Virus record (IMG/VR): IMGVR_UViG_3300045135_003077
Span: 1 to 45,939 of that record
Strand: one strand, 5' to 3'
Length of the DNA stretch: 45,939 nucleotides
From: a virus
Positions 1-7,039 of this stretch are shown here, piece by piece (within the stretch, counting starts at the first letter, position 1; every line of letters starts with the position of its first letter). Made by a program: the position numbers and the translations under genes. Below the pieces are notes generated by a model. That model made no database searches and was not told the origin of the DNA. It saw only the letters and a program-made list of their open reading frames with translations.

Positions 1-2
1 AG

Positions 3-158
3 GACGAGTCGGAACAGTTCGAAGCATGGATCAATGCACACACTGCCGCACTGGACTTTATATTAGAAGATGAGCAGATTGAAAAATCAGAATACCAAGA
101 TGCTTTCATTCCAAAACAACCAGAACTTAAGATAATCAAAAAATTGGCGGGTGTATAG
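3..158 (+). CDS. Partial hypothetical protein (C-terminal 51 residues)
   Basis: An open frame enters from the left edge and stops at the TAG directly before the ATG at 159. The visible tail is acidic in its first half and ends in a lysine-rich stretch (KIIKKLAGV). No domain is recognisable in so short a piece. The zero-base spacing to the next gene suggests one transcript with it. Confidence 0.6.
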   Translation, partial: DESEQFEAWINAHTAALDFILEDEQIEKSEYQDAFIPKQPELKIIKKLAGV

Positions 159-875
159 ATGAATCTAAATGAATTTTTCGATCATCTTGACGAGGTTAAA
201 AAATTTCCGGAAGGGGTTTACACGCATCAACCCAAAGCATTGACTGTGATGCCAACGCAGGATAAAACACTGTGGGCAGATGCAGGCGAACTACCCAAAA
301 AATTCAATGTCACCCAAATGAATTTGGGCATCTATGACGAAGAGGACGACTACGGCAACACAGGATTGGAAGTGTTCCATGATGCGGGCACTTGGCAGAT
401 GTATACAGACGATCAGACCGAACAGCAGATATCAGACTATCTTGGCGTAAAAGTAAGTTTTTCTGAACAGGGTATGCAGAACGAAAAATTTATGCACTTC
501 GACATCAGTGACGAAGCAGTGGCACAGTTGATTGACAAGGGTGCATTTAAAATGACCAAAGCCGAAAGCGTTGACGAAGCACACGAAATGGATCGTGCAG
601 ACAAAATGGTTTTGGCCAAACTGATGAAAGAATATGAAGGTTACAAATCAATGGTAGCCAAGGCCAAAGATGCAGATGACAGCAAGATGTATCAAGAACG
701 TTTGAGAGATCTTGTGTCCATGATCAAGCACGTCAAAGGCGAAATGAAATATGGCATAGACACAGCACTGGAAGATGAACTGTCGGATATGTATGATGCA
801 GTCAAAGGCGTAAAAGAAGATGAAGGATCAGATAAAGACATCAACGATATCGTAAGATTATCAGGCATAAAATAA
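159..875 (+). CDS. Conserved hypothetical phage protein, acidic, 238 aa
   Basis: I do not recognise a family. The protein is soluble, with no signal peptide or membrane segment. Residues about 140-200 are charged and probably helical or coiled-coil (many K/E/M), and the C-terminus is strongly acidic. It starts directly after the previous stop and is followed by the promoter of the ssDNA-binding protein gene, so it probably belongs to the upstream replication transcript. A replication accessory role is inference from position only. Confidence 0.7.
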   Translation: MNLNEFFDHLDEVKKFPEGVYTHQPKALTVMPTQDKTLWADAGELPKKFNVTQMNLGIYDEEDDYGNTGLEVFHDAGTWQMYTDDQTEQQISDYLGVKVSFSEQGMQNEKFMHFDISDEAVAQLIDKGAFKMTKAESVDEAHEMDRADKMVLAKLMKEYEGYKSMVAKAKDADDSKMYQERLRDLVSMIKHVKGEMKYGIDTALEDELSDMYDAVKGVKEDEGSDKDINDIVRLSGIK

Positions 876-878
876 TTC

Positions 879-908
879 TTGACAAAAGAATAGTGATGCG
901 TATATAAT
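879..908 (+). promoter_or_regulatory. sigma70-type promoter for gene 32
   Basis: TTGACA at 879-884 and TATAAT at 903-908 are both perfect consensus hexamers with an 18-base spacer. The predicted start is near 915. An AGGAGG Shine-Dalgarno at 943-948 sits 8 bases before the ATG at 957. Confidence 0.85.
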
Positions 909-956
909 ATGCATTACAGTGATACACAATAGGCAAAAACATAGGAGGCTAACATT

Positions 957-1958
957 ATGGCAACACTGGCAGAAATAAGAGCAAAACTCCAAGCTCAAAA
1001 CTCAAAACCATCAGGTGAGGGTTCAATTGGAGACAACGCAATATATCCACACTGGAACATTCCAGAGAATTCAGAAGCAGTACTTAGATTTTTACCAGAC
1101 GGTGATTCTAACAACACTTTCTTCTGGACTGAAAGAGCAATGATCAAACTGCCTTTCAATTCAGTGAAGGGTGATGCATCATCGGGTCCGGTACAAGTAC
1201 AGATTCCGTGTATGGAAATGTATGGTGACGCTTGTCCAATACTTGCTGAAGTGAGACAATGGTTCAAAGACAAATCATTGGAAGACTTGGGCAGAAAATA
1301 TTGGAAGAAACGTTCTTACATATTCCAAGGATTTGTGGTATCTTCTCCATTACAGGAAGATGCACAACCAGAGAACCCAATCAGAAGATTTATCATTGGT
1401 CCACAGATTTTCAATATAATAAAGTCTGCACTGATGGATCCTGAGATGGAGGATCTACCAACTGACTACACAAGAGGTGTTGACTTCAGAATCAACAAAA
1501 CTACCAAAGGTGGTTATGCTGATTACTCAACATCAAAATGGTCAAGAAAGACTACTCCACTTACAGAAGAACAAAACAAATCAATCGAAGCAAATGGTTT
1601 GTTCAATCTAAGCGATTTCCTTCCTAAGAAACCAACAGAAGTTGAGTTGAAAGTGATGGAACAAATGTTTAGGGCATCAGTGGATGGTGAGCCATATGAC
1701 GCAGAGAAATACTCACAGTACTTTAGGCCCGCAGGACTCAAAGCACCTGCAACAGGAAGTGGCACAGTGGCACAACCACAGCCAACTCCAGCAGTGAAAG
1801 TTGAAACTGCACAACCAACTGTGACTGCGACACCCGAGCCTACTACTGCTCCACAACCAGAACCAACACCTGCTCCAGAGCAACCAGCACAATCAAGTGG
1901 TGGTAATTCCAAAGCAGAAGACATTCTGGCAATGATCAGAGCAAGACAATCAAAATAA
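957..1958 (+). CDS. 32: T4-like gp32 single-stranded DNA-binding protein
   Basis: The protein (333 aa; T4 gp32 is 301) coats ssDNA during phage replication and recombination and should work with UvsX and the UvsY-like protein downstream. Seen: an N-terminal cooperativity-type helix (LAEIRAKLQ), the gp32 OB-fold core with the conserved WNIPENSEAVLRFLPDG and RSYIFQGFVV stretches, and a Pro/Thr/Gln-rich linker from about residue 258 to 318. Only two cysteines (about 85 and 93) lie where T4 gp32 has its zinc cluster, so the zinc site may be altered. The last 14 residues are not strongly acidic as in T4 and resemble the N-terminus. The start has an ideal AGGAGG site. Confidence 0.93.
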   Translation: MATLAEIRAKLQAQNSKPSGEGSIGDNAIYPHWNIPENSEAVLRFLPDGDSNNTFFWTERAMIKLPFNSVKGDASSGPVQVQIPCMEMYGDACPILAEVRQWFKDKSLEDLGRKYWKKRSYIFQGFVVSSPLQEDAQPENPIRRFIIGPQIFNIIKSALMDPEMEDLPTDYTRGVDFRINKTTKGGYADYSTSKWSRKTTPLTEEQNKSIEANGLFNLSDFLPKKPTEVELKVMEQMFRASVDGEPYDAEKYSQYFRPAGLKAPATGSGTVAQPQPTPAVKVETAQPTVTATPEPTTAPQPEPTPAPEQPAQSSGGNSKAEDILAMIRARQSK

Positions 1959-1965
1959 TGCAATT

Positions 1966-1981
1966 GGGGGCTTCGGCCCCC
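1966..1981 (+). terminator. GC-rich UUCG hairpin after gene 32
   Basis: A perfect 6-bp stem GGGGGC/GCCCCC closes a TTCG tetraloop, 7 bases after the gp32 stop. No T-tract follows; the uvsX -35 box begins 2 bases later. It is either a weak terminator or a 3' end-protecting hairpin. Confidence 0.65.
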
Positions 1982-1982
1982 G

Positions 1983-2011
1983 TTGACACATTTGCTCAAA
2001 TCTAATATAAT
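1983..2011 (+). promoter_or_regulatory. sigma70-type promoter for uvsX
   Basis: TTGACA at 1983-1988 and TATAAT at 2006-2011 are separated by exactly 17 bases, a perfect consensus. The leader to the ATG at 2030 is about 12 bases and contains AAAGGA as a ribosome-binding site. Confidence 0.88.
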
Positions 2012-2029
2012 ATGTAAAAGGATAACAAC

Positions 2030-3118
2030 ATGGTCAAACCGTTTGATGTAACAAAATTTAGAAAATCAATAACAAAGTCAATTGATGGCTTAGGCATAGG
2101 ATTCAACGATCCAACAGATTGGATATCAACAGGCAATTTTGCACTGAACTATTTGATATCCGGAGATTTCAACAAAGGCATACCGTTAGGCAAAGTAACT
2201 GTATTTGCCGGCGAGTCGGGTTCAGGCAAATCATACATTTGCTCTGGAAACATCATCAGAGAAGCACAGAAAAAAGGTATCTTTGTGATACTTGTTGATT
2301 CAGAAAACGCATTGGATGAAAATTGGCTCCAAGCACTTGGTGTAGAAACAGGTGAAGACAAACTGCTAAGATTAGGTATGAGCATGATCGATGATGTAGC
2401 AAAAACTATATCAAACTTCATGAAAGAATACAAATCAGATTATGGCGACAAAGATCCAGAAGAAAGACCGAAAGTATTGTTTGTGCTTGATTCATTGGGC
2501 ATGATGATGACTCCCACTGATGTGGACCAATTTGAAAAAGGTGACATGAAGGGTGATTTGGGTAGAAAACCCAAGGCATTGACAGCACTTGTGAGAAACT
2601 GTGTGAACATGTTTGGTTCATACAATGTTGGATTGGTAGCAACCAATCACACATATGCATCTCAGGATATGTTTGACCCGGATGACAAGATATCAGGTGG
2701 ACAAGGTTTTATCTATGCATCATCAATCGTTGTTGCAATGAAGAAACTCAAACTAAAAGAAGATGAAGACGGCAACAAAGTTACTGATGTAAGAGGTATA
2801 CGTTCTGCTTGTAAGGTTATGAAAACTCGTTTTGCAAAACCATTTGAAGGTGTGCAGGTTAAGATTCCTTACGAAACAGGAATGAATCCATACTCAGGAC
2901 TATTGGACTTGTTTGAAAAGAAAGGCCTTATTACACAGTCTGGCAACAGATTGAAATATATAACAGCAGAAGGCAAAGAACTTCTTGACTACAGAAAAAA
3001 CTGGGGTGCAGAAAATCTCGAAATTGTGATGTCTGAGGTAAGTAGCCTTGTTACAAAGGAGGAAGACGCAGAACAATCTGCTGTTGAAGACGAAGATGGA
3101 GGCACAAATGCTGACTGA
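2030..3118 (+). CDS. uvsX: UvsX, RecA-like recombinase
   Basis: This is the phage strand-exchange ATPase that forms filaments on ssDNA and drives recombination-dependent replication. Seen: Walker A GESGSGKS at residues 61-68, catalytic-region DSENALDE at about 90-97, Walker B VLFVLDSLG at 149-157, and the ATNHTYAS and KISGGQG stretches of the RecA fold. Its length, 362 aa, compares with 391 in T4. The tail is acidic (EDEDGG). It follows its own consensus promoter and overlaps the next small gene by 11 bases, implying translational coupling. Confidence 0.95.
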   Translation: MVKPFDVTKFRKSITKSIDGLGIGFNDPTDWISTGNFALNYLISGDFNKGIPLGKVTVFAGESGSGKSYICSGNIIREAQKKGIFVILVDSENALDENWLQALGVETGEDKLLRLGMSMIDDVAKTISNFMKEYKSDYGDKDPEERPKVLFVLDSLGMMMTPTDVDQFEKGDMKGDLGRKPKALTALVRNCVNMFGSYNVGLVATNHTYASQDMFDPDDKISGGQGFIYASSIVVAMKKLKLKEDEDGNKVTDVRGIRSACKVMKTRFAKPFEGVQVKIPYETGMNPYSGLLDLFEKKGLITQSGNRLKYITAEGKELLDYRKNWGAENLEIVMSEVSSLVTKEEDAEQSAVEDEDGGTNAD

Positions 3119-3320
3119 TTTATGGAACTTGATGAAAGCCTATGTTCCGGCCAAGGATAAGTCTATTGTTGCTGAAAAGTTTGTTGACATCTGCATGGAC
3201 AATGGCATCGAAGATGATGAAATCAAAGAACTATTGGGCCATGATGATGAACTCGACGAAGCGATACAGTACAATCTCGACATCGAAGACGAAGACGAAG
3301 ATTACTATGAGGACGCATGA
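3108..3320 (+). CDS. Small acidic protein downstream of UvsX, 70 aa
   Basis: The start is taken at ATG 3108 because GGAGG lies just upstream; it overlaps uvsX by 11 bases. The protein (LWNLMKAYVPAKDK onward) ends in an extremely acidic tail (DIEDEDEDYYEDA). Similar small proteins next to uvsX are, to my recollection, common in marine T4-like phages. Function is unknown; an acidic partner of recombination proteins is speculation. Confidence 0.75.
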   Translation: MLTDLWNLMKAYVPAKDKSIVAEKFVDICMDNGIEDDEIKELLGHDDELDEAIQYNLDIEDEDEDYYEDA

Positions 3321-3772
3321 ACTGGTTCTCTCAAGTAACGCAAGACATTTCCAAAATACCTGATGCTATTGCATACTATGAAGCAGAGTTGAATCAAGCA
3401 TCTGCCGAAGTCAAACTCCATGGCAACATTGAAAAACAATCATCGGCCATGCCGGGGGTTGTGGAATCACGTTTCAGACAACTGCAAGAAGTTGAAGGCA
3501 TACTCAAACATTTGGAAATACAACTGCGTAGACTCAAAACCAAGCACTATAAAAAATATCTTGAAAATTATCAACGAGCACTGACGTCACGCGATGCTGA
3601 AAAGTATGCAGAAGGCGAAGACGAAGTGTGTGACTATGAAGCCATTGTCAATGAATGGGCACTGCTTCGCAACAAGTGGTTGGGTGTGATCAAAGCACTT
3701 GATCAAAAACAGTGGCACATCACGAACATTGTTAAACTTAGAGTTGCAGGCATGGAAGATGCCAATCTTTAA
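3317..3772 (+). CDS. uvsY: UvsY-like recombination mediator
   Basis: The protein is 151 aa (T4 UvsY is 137). UvsY loads UvsX onto gp32-coated ssDNA. Seen: an all-helical, charged protein with a central LRRLKTKHYKKY segment resembling the basic region of marine-phage UvsY, and a C-terminal pattern (LRNKWLGVIKALDQKQWHIT) aligning by eye with the UvsY oligomerisation helices. It overlaps the upstream gene by 4 bases in the uvsX cluster, supporting the assignment. The similarity is distant; a profile search would decide. Confidence 0.6.
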   Translation: MNWFSQVTQDISKIPDAIAYYEAELNQASAEVKLHGNIEKQSSAMPGVVESRFRQLQEVEGILKHLEIQLRRLKTKHYKKYLENYQRALTSRDAEKYAEGEDEVCDYEAIVNEWALLRNKWLGVIKALDQKQWHITNIVKLRVAGMEDANL

Positions 3773-3854
3773 CCAATAAACTAAATACCCCGAGTCAAGC
3801 ACTAATTTTTTTTGACTAAAATTTTTTTTTGGCTCGTGTTCGAAAGGAAAAAAA
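3773..3854 (+). promoter_or_regulatory. Leader of the synthetase gene with long T-tracts
   Basis: This 82-base gap contains two long T runs and can fold with CGAGTC (3791-3796) against GGCTCG, while AGTCAA/TTGACT offers a competing inner stem. No convincing -10 box is present. AAAGGAA just before the ATG at 3855 is the ribosome-binding site. It may be a terminator for the uvs cluster or an attenuator-like leader. Confidence 0.4.
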
Positions 3855-4670
3855 ATGACGCAACTCATAGACCCCCATAAATTTACAAAAACAGTTGGCC
3901 TTTTAAGGTCATTTTTTTTGGAGAAAGGATTTGCAGAAGTCCACACCCAAAATAGATTAAGCATACTTGCCGCATGTGAAGATCCCTTCAATGTAGCAAC
4001 GTACAACTACGCAGGCCAAGTATGGCCACTGCCCCAAACCGGCCAAATGTGGCTGGAATACGAATTACTAACACGCCCCTCTGAGAAGGGGTTTTTTTGT
4101 GTCTCCACGTCCTACAGACAGGAGCCAAATGCTATTCCAGGCAGACATGACATAATATTTCCAATGTTTGAATTTGAGATGCCAGGTGACATCGACGATT
4201 TGAAGAAAATGGAATATGAACTGTGCGAATACTTAGAGTTCAAAAAACCAGAAGAAAGAAAATATGCTGATTGGCAAAAACACTACGGCATAGACGGTGA
4301 ACTCAAAGCAGAGCACGAAACTAAAATGTACGAAGAGTTTGGTTCCACGATGATCACAGACTTTCCGGAGTTTACTTCTCCGTTCTGGAACATGAGCAGA
4401 TACGAGGATGGAGTACACTCCAAGAAGATTGATGTGATACTTGGTGGCATGGAAACCATTGGTTCAGCGGAACGTTCGACTGATGTTGAGCAGATGCGTG
4501 ACACATTCCACACAATCACAGATGGTGCATACGCAAATTTACTGTATGACAAGTTTGGCAAAGAAAGAGTAGAAGCAGAACTCGAAGAGTTCTTGGCACA
4601 CGACTTCTTTCCAAGAGTTGGCGGTGGCATTGGCATGACAAGAATGATCAGTGCTCTCGACAAGAAGTAA
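3855..4670 (+). CDS. Stand-alone class II aminoacyl-tRNA synthetase-like domain (AsnRS/AspRS subclass)
   Basis: A 271-aa class IIb catalytic core with no N-terminal OB-fold anticodon-binding domain. Seen: motif 1-like GFAEVHTQ (25-32), a TGQMWLE segment like SGQLYLE of AsnRS, motif 2 YRQEP (87-91) followed by a RH..FPMFEFEMP loop, an ETIGSAERST segment like the EIIGGSQR element of AsnRS, and motif 3 GGGIGMTRM (256-264). Known relatives without the anticodon domain include asparagine synthetase A and archaeal AsnRS paralogues, so it could make Asn, charge a tRNA or modify another substrate. Its stop is only 6 bases before an unusual tRNA with anticodon GUU, which suggests a dedicated pair. Activity is inference. 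Confidence 0.85.
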   Translation: MTQLIDPHKFTKTVGLLRSFFLEKGFAEVHTQNRLSILAACEDPFNVATYNYAGQVWPLPQTGQMWLEYELLTRPSEKGFFCVSTSYRQEPNAIPGRHDIIFPMFEFEMPGDIDDLKKMEYELCEYLEFKKPEERKYADWQKHYGIDGELKAEHETKMYEEFGSTMITDFPEFTSPFWNMSRYEDGVHSKKIDVILGGMETIGSAERSTDVEQMRDTFHTITDGAYANLLYDKFGKERVEAELEEFLAHDFFPRVGGGIGMTRMISALDKK

Positions 4671-4676
4671 AACTAA

Positions 4677-4779
4677 TCTGGGGTGGTGGAATTGGTAGAC
4701 ACGCCAAACTGTTTATTTGGTAATTAGGTATACTGCAATATATTTAATTGTGTAGGTTCGAGTCCTACCCCCAGAGCCA
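4677..4779 (+). tRNA. Chimeric tRNA with GUU anticodon and a 31-base variable region
   Basis: Full cloverleaf of 103 bases with encoded CCA. Acceptor TCTGGGG/CCCCAGA, discriminator G73. D-arm GTG/CAC with GG in the loop, the sequence pattern of bacterial tRNA-Leu. Anticodon stem CCAAA/TTTGG is perfect, with loop CTGTTTA giving GUU (Asn codons). T-arm GTAGG/CCTAC with loop TTCGAGT. The variable region (4721-4751) forms an 11-bp hairpin, 4722-4732 with 4739-4749, including two G-U pairs. tRNA-Asn is normally class I with a 5-base variable loop, so this is a class II body carrying Asn features (GUU, U1-A72, G73). It is probably cotranscribed with the synthetase-like gene. Confidence 0.85.
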
Positions 4780-4805
4780 TGCATGAAATTTATTTTTATC
4801 ATGCA
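4780..4805 (+). other. Hairpin directly after the GUU tRNA
   Basis: TGCATGA (4780-4786) pairs with TCATGCA (4799-4805) around an A/T loop. It is followed by A residues instead of T, so it is not a standard terminator; it may define the precursor 3' end for tRNA processing. Confidence 0.45.
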
Positions 4806-4844
4806 AAAAAATCTATAGCTTTTCTGCACAACTGTCATAACAAA

Positions 4845-4875
4845 TTAACACTGTATTTTATGATCCGTCTGTAAT
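4845..4875 (+). promoter_or_regulatory. Possible promoter for the small-ORF cluster
   Basis: TTAACA (4845-4850) and TGTAAT (4870-4875) each match five of six consensus bases, with a long 19-base spacer. It lies upstream of the first tiny ORF at 4905. Confidence 0.4.
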
Positions 4876-4904
4876 AAATTAGTATTGAAGATAGGAAACA
4901 AAAA

Positions 4905-5000
4905 ATGAAAAAAATTATGAAATTTTTTATGAAACTTCAAAAGTTAAACACACTTGGCAGTAAGAAAAATGTCAAAGAAGCATTCAAATACGTTTACTAA
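4905..5000 (+). CDS. Small basic peptide, 31 aa
   Basis: ATG at 4905 is preceded by ATAGGAAA, a good ribosome-binding site. The peptide begins MKKIMKFFMKLQKL, is strongly basic and could form an amphipathic helix. It is the first of six tightly spaced tiny ORFs. No family is recognised. The good site and tight packing argue for translation. Confidence 0.5.
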   Translation: MKKIMKFFMKLQKLNTLGSKKNVKEAFKYVY

Positions 5001-5001
5001 T

Positions 5002-5049
5002 ATGTGGCCATACACAGAAGAAGAAATGGATTGGATTACTAAAAAGTGA
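5002..5049 (+). CDS. Tiny ORF, 15 aa
   Basis: A 15-codon frame (MWPYTEEEMDWITKK) lies between two better-supported small genes. It is rich in Trp and acidic residues. I see no clear ribosome-binding site of its own beyond coupling to the ORF ending at 5000. It is listed because its neighbours are packed the same way; it could be spurious. Confidence 0.3.
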   Translation: MWPYTEEEMDWITKK

Positions 5050-5062
5050 GAAAGGAAAAACT

Positions 5063-5245
5063 ATGGAATACATTTCAAAATCTTTTGGTAGCATTGCTGG
5101 TCTTGTTGGTAGTATTTTTAATGCTGACGACACGCACCTTATCAATTATTGCAGATCAGAATACAGGAATGATTGGTTCTGGGCGTACAGCACTTACCAA
5201 AGGGAAGGACGATTCCCAAATGCTCTTGATAGAGCACAATCATAA
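5063..5245 (+). CDS. Small hypothetical protein, 60 aa
   Basis: The start at ATG 5063 follows GAAAGGAAAAACT, a good ribosome-binding site at normal distance. The protein has a hydrophobic, Gly-rich N-terminal half (SIAGLVGSIFNAD) and a polar C-terminal half with an aromatic-rich segment (EYRNDWFWAYSTYQREGRF). That segment resembles small alphaproteobacterial helical proteins, but I cannot name a family. It sits within the tiny-ORF cluster. Confidence 0.6.
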   Translation: MEYISKSFGSIAGLVGSIFNADDTHLINYCRSEYRNDWFWAYSTYQREGRFPNALDRAQS

Positions 5246-5257
5246 GGAGAACATAAC

Positions 5258-5317
5258 ATGAGAAAGCCAGTATGGGCAGGACACATTAGAGTCCAAAATC
5301 AAAGCAGGAGAATATGA
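5258..5317 (+). CDS. Tiny ORF, 19 aa
   Basis: ATG 5258 is preceded by AAGGAGAACATAAC, a strong ribosome-binding site. The 19-residue basic peptide (MRKPVWAGHIRVQ onward) ends at a TGA that overlaps the next gene's start region, so it may serve as a coupling leader for the DUF3563 gene. The product itself may not matter. Confidence 0.35.
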   Translation: MRKPVWAGHIRVQNQSRRI

Positions 5318-5463
5318 TGAACATAATCTCAGCAATATTAGAATTTTTCCGACCAATGTCACAACAGCAATGGGAAGAAAATTATCTTGCAAAAAGTGTT
5401 GATCTATTTGACTTGGAAAGACGTCAACAAGAGTTAACAAGAAAAGGCAATAGACTATACTAA
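5317..5463 (+). CDS. DUF3563 family small protein, 48 aa
   Basis: The ENYLAKSVDLFDLERRQQEL segment is the hallmark of DUF3563, a family of roughly 45-50-residue proteins in Proteobacteria with unknown function. The start is ATG 5317 with AGGAG 6 bases upstream; an adjacent ATG at 5314 is the alternative. Its presence in a phage is unusual and suggests acquisition from the host. The stop overlaps the next start (TAATG). Confidence 0.75.
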   Translation: MNIISAILEFFRPMSQQQWEENYLAKSVDLFDLERRQQELTRKGNRLY

Positions 5464-5627
5464 TGCACACACGCGGAAATAAGTTAGACACGACAGTTAG
5501 AGCATTCACACTCTATCTTCGTGCTCTATGCCGTGGAAAACACGAAAAAACCGCCACTTACACACCAGTTTTATCAAACAAAAAGATCATCGAAGCATCT
5601 CGCTTCACACCATTTTACCATTATTAA
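5463..5627 (+). CDS. Small basic protein, 54 aa
   Basis: The ATG overlaps the preceding stop by one base (TAATG), a classic translational-coupling arrangement. The product is basic, with an RAFTLYLRALCRGKHEKTA segment and an aromatic C-terminus (FTPFYHY). No recognised family. Together with 4905-5463 it forms a cassette of tiny genes that looks host-derived. Confidence 0.5.
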   Translation: MHTRGNKLDTTVRAFTLYLRALCRGKHEKTATYTPVLSNKKIIEASRFTPFYHY

Positions 5628-5651
5628 TCACTGTTATCCACAGTCATTTCA

Positions 5652-5680
5652 TAGACTTTACCAAATATATTTGTTAAAAT
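5652..5680 (+). promoter_or_regulatory. Probable promoter of the purine permease gene
   Basis: TAGACT (5652-5657) and TAAAAT (5675-5680) are separated by 17 bases. AGAGGAG precedes the ATG at 5712 by 7-8 bases. The -35 is imperfect (4/6), the -10 good (5/6). Confidence 0.55.
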
Positions 5681-5711
5681 AAAGTATCTAATTAATTAGA
5701 GGAGAACAAAT

Positions 5712-7004
5712 ATGTTAGAAAAACTGTTTGGCCTATCAAAGGCCGGCACTACTGTTAAAACGGAAATCATGGCAGGTGTGGCAACATTCTTAACGATGGC
5801 CTACATCACTGTTGTGAATCCGGCTATACTTTCAACCGAAGGTACTGGCATGGCTTTTGGTGCTGTGTTTACTGCGACAATCATTGCCGCTGTGATAGGT
5901 ACATTAATAATGGGACTATGGGCAAAATGGCCTGTGGCTCTTGCACCCGGAATGGGTCTTAACGCATTTTTTACATTTGGTGTAATCTTTGGAATGGGAT
6001 ACACATACAGCCAGGCACTTGCGGCAGTATTCATTGCAGGTTTAGTGTTTATCGGGTTGAGTGTAACACCAGCAAGAAAATACATCATCAATTCAATTCC
6101 ACGATCAATGAAATTAGGTATTGGTGCAGGTATTGGTTTGTTCCTTGCAATCATCGGCTTTAAGAATGCCGGTATTGTTGTGGACAATCCAGCAACACTG
6201 GTAGGACTTGGTGACATTTCATCATGGCCTGTGTTACTTGCAGGTTTGGGTTTTGCCATCATGGCAATCCTTGACAAACGTCAGATACCTGGTGCAATCA
6301 TCATTGGTATATTAGCAGTGAGTATCCTTGCATGGATATTTGGAGTTGCAGATATATCAGGTGTGGTGGGTGCGATTCCATCACCAGCACATGCATTCAG
6401 TCTTGACTTTTCACTTATAGCAACAGCGGGTTTCATTGGAACTGCTTTTGCATTTTTGTTTGTTGACTTTTTTGACACAGCAGGAACACTTACTTCTGTG
6501 GCAAACTTGACCGGCAAAGTTGACAAGAAAGGCGAAGTTGAAGGCATCGACAAGGCTCTACTTGCTGACTCGACTGCGACAACTGTTGGTGCATTGATGG
6601 GAACATCAAACACAACATCATACATTGAATCAGGTGCGGGCATCAAAGAAGGCGGAAAAACAGGACTGACTGCTGTCACAGTGGCAGTGCTATTTTTAGC
6701 ATGTCTGATCTTTGCTCCATTGGCACAAAGCATACCTGCTTTTGCTACTGGTCCTGCGTTGGTGTTCATTGCAACATACTTCCTACGTAATCTGAAAGAT
6801 ATCGATTGGGAAGATGTCAGTGAATACGCACCAGCCGTACTTGCGGCGATCATCATGCCATTGACATTCTCAATTGCGTATGGTATCGCTCTTGGTTTTA
6901 TCGCTTATGTGGCCATCAAAGCACTGAGTGGTAAGACAGCAGACTTGAACGGTGGCTCATTGGCCATTGCGGCAGTAAGTATCCTTTACTTCATAGCCGC
7001 TTAA
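5712..7004 (+). CDS. NCS2-type purine nucleobase permease (AzgA/PbuG-like)
   Basis: A 430-aa polytopic inner-membrane protein of the AzgA/PbuG branch of the nucleobase:cation symporters, which import hypoxanthine, guanine or adenine. Seen: about 12 hydrophobic segments, an N-terminal TEIMAGVATFLTMAY motif, the APGMGLNAFFTF motif in TM3, the LFVDFFDTAGTL motif, and GTSNTTSYIESGAGI near TM10, all typical of this branch. The gene is full length, has its own promoter and a strong terminator, and seems more GC-rich than its neighbours, which suggests transfer from a bacterium. Role (inference): salvage of purines for phage DNA synthesis. A complete transporter of this size is uncommon in phages. 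Confidence 0.92.
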   Translation: MLEKLFGLSKAGTTVKTEIMAGVATFLTMAYITVVNPAILSTEGTGMAFGAVFTATIIAAVIGTLIMGLWAKWPVALAPGMGLNAFFTFGVIFGMGYTYSQALAAVFIAGLVFIGLSVTPARKYIINSIPRSMKLGIGAGIGLFLAIIGFKNAGIVVDNPATLVGLGDISSWPVLLAGLGFAIMAILDKRQIPGAIIIGILAVSILAWIFGVADISGVVGAIPSPAHAFSLDFSLIATAGFIGTAFAFLFVDFFDTAGTLTSVANLTGKVDKKGEVEGIDKALLADSTATTVGALMGTSNTTSYIESGAGIKEGGKTGLTAVTVAVLFLACLIFAPLAQSIPAFATGPALVFIATYFLRNLKDIDWEDVSEYAPAVLAAIIMPLTFSIAYGIALGFIAYVAIKALSGKTADLNGGSLAIAAVSILYFIAA

Positions 7005-7009
7005 ATCCC

Positions 7010-7039
7010 ATGGGGGTGGATTGACACCCCCATTTTTTT
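7010..7039 (+). terminator. Intrinsic terminator after the permease, overlapping a promoter
   Basis: A perfect 9-bp stem, 7010-7018 (ATGGGGGTG) with 7025-7033 (CACCCCCAT), a 6-base loop, then a run of T to 7039. The loop and 3' arm also contain the -35 box of the next promoter. Confidence 0.9.

Noticed and set aside
3773-3854. A clear intrinsic terminator in the T-rich gap
   Set aside because: T runs are present but the pairing options compete and the T-tract is not placed directly after a strong stem; recorded only as a leader region.
4721-4751. The insertion in the GUU tRNA read as a tRNA intron
   Set aside because: It lies between the anticodon stem and T-stem, where a variable arm belongs, and folds as a closed hairpin. 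Bacterial tRNA introns are usually in the anticodon loop and are group I, far larger.
5046-5261. A 71-aa hydrophobic frame overlapping the 60-aa ORF at 5063
   Set aside because: The 60-aa frame has a well-spaced AAAGGAA site and lies in the row of small ORFs, whereas the longer frame starts at a poorly placed codon and has no site.
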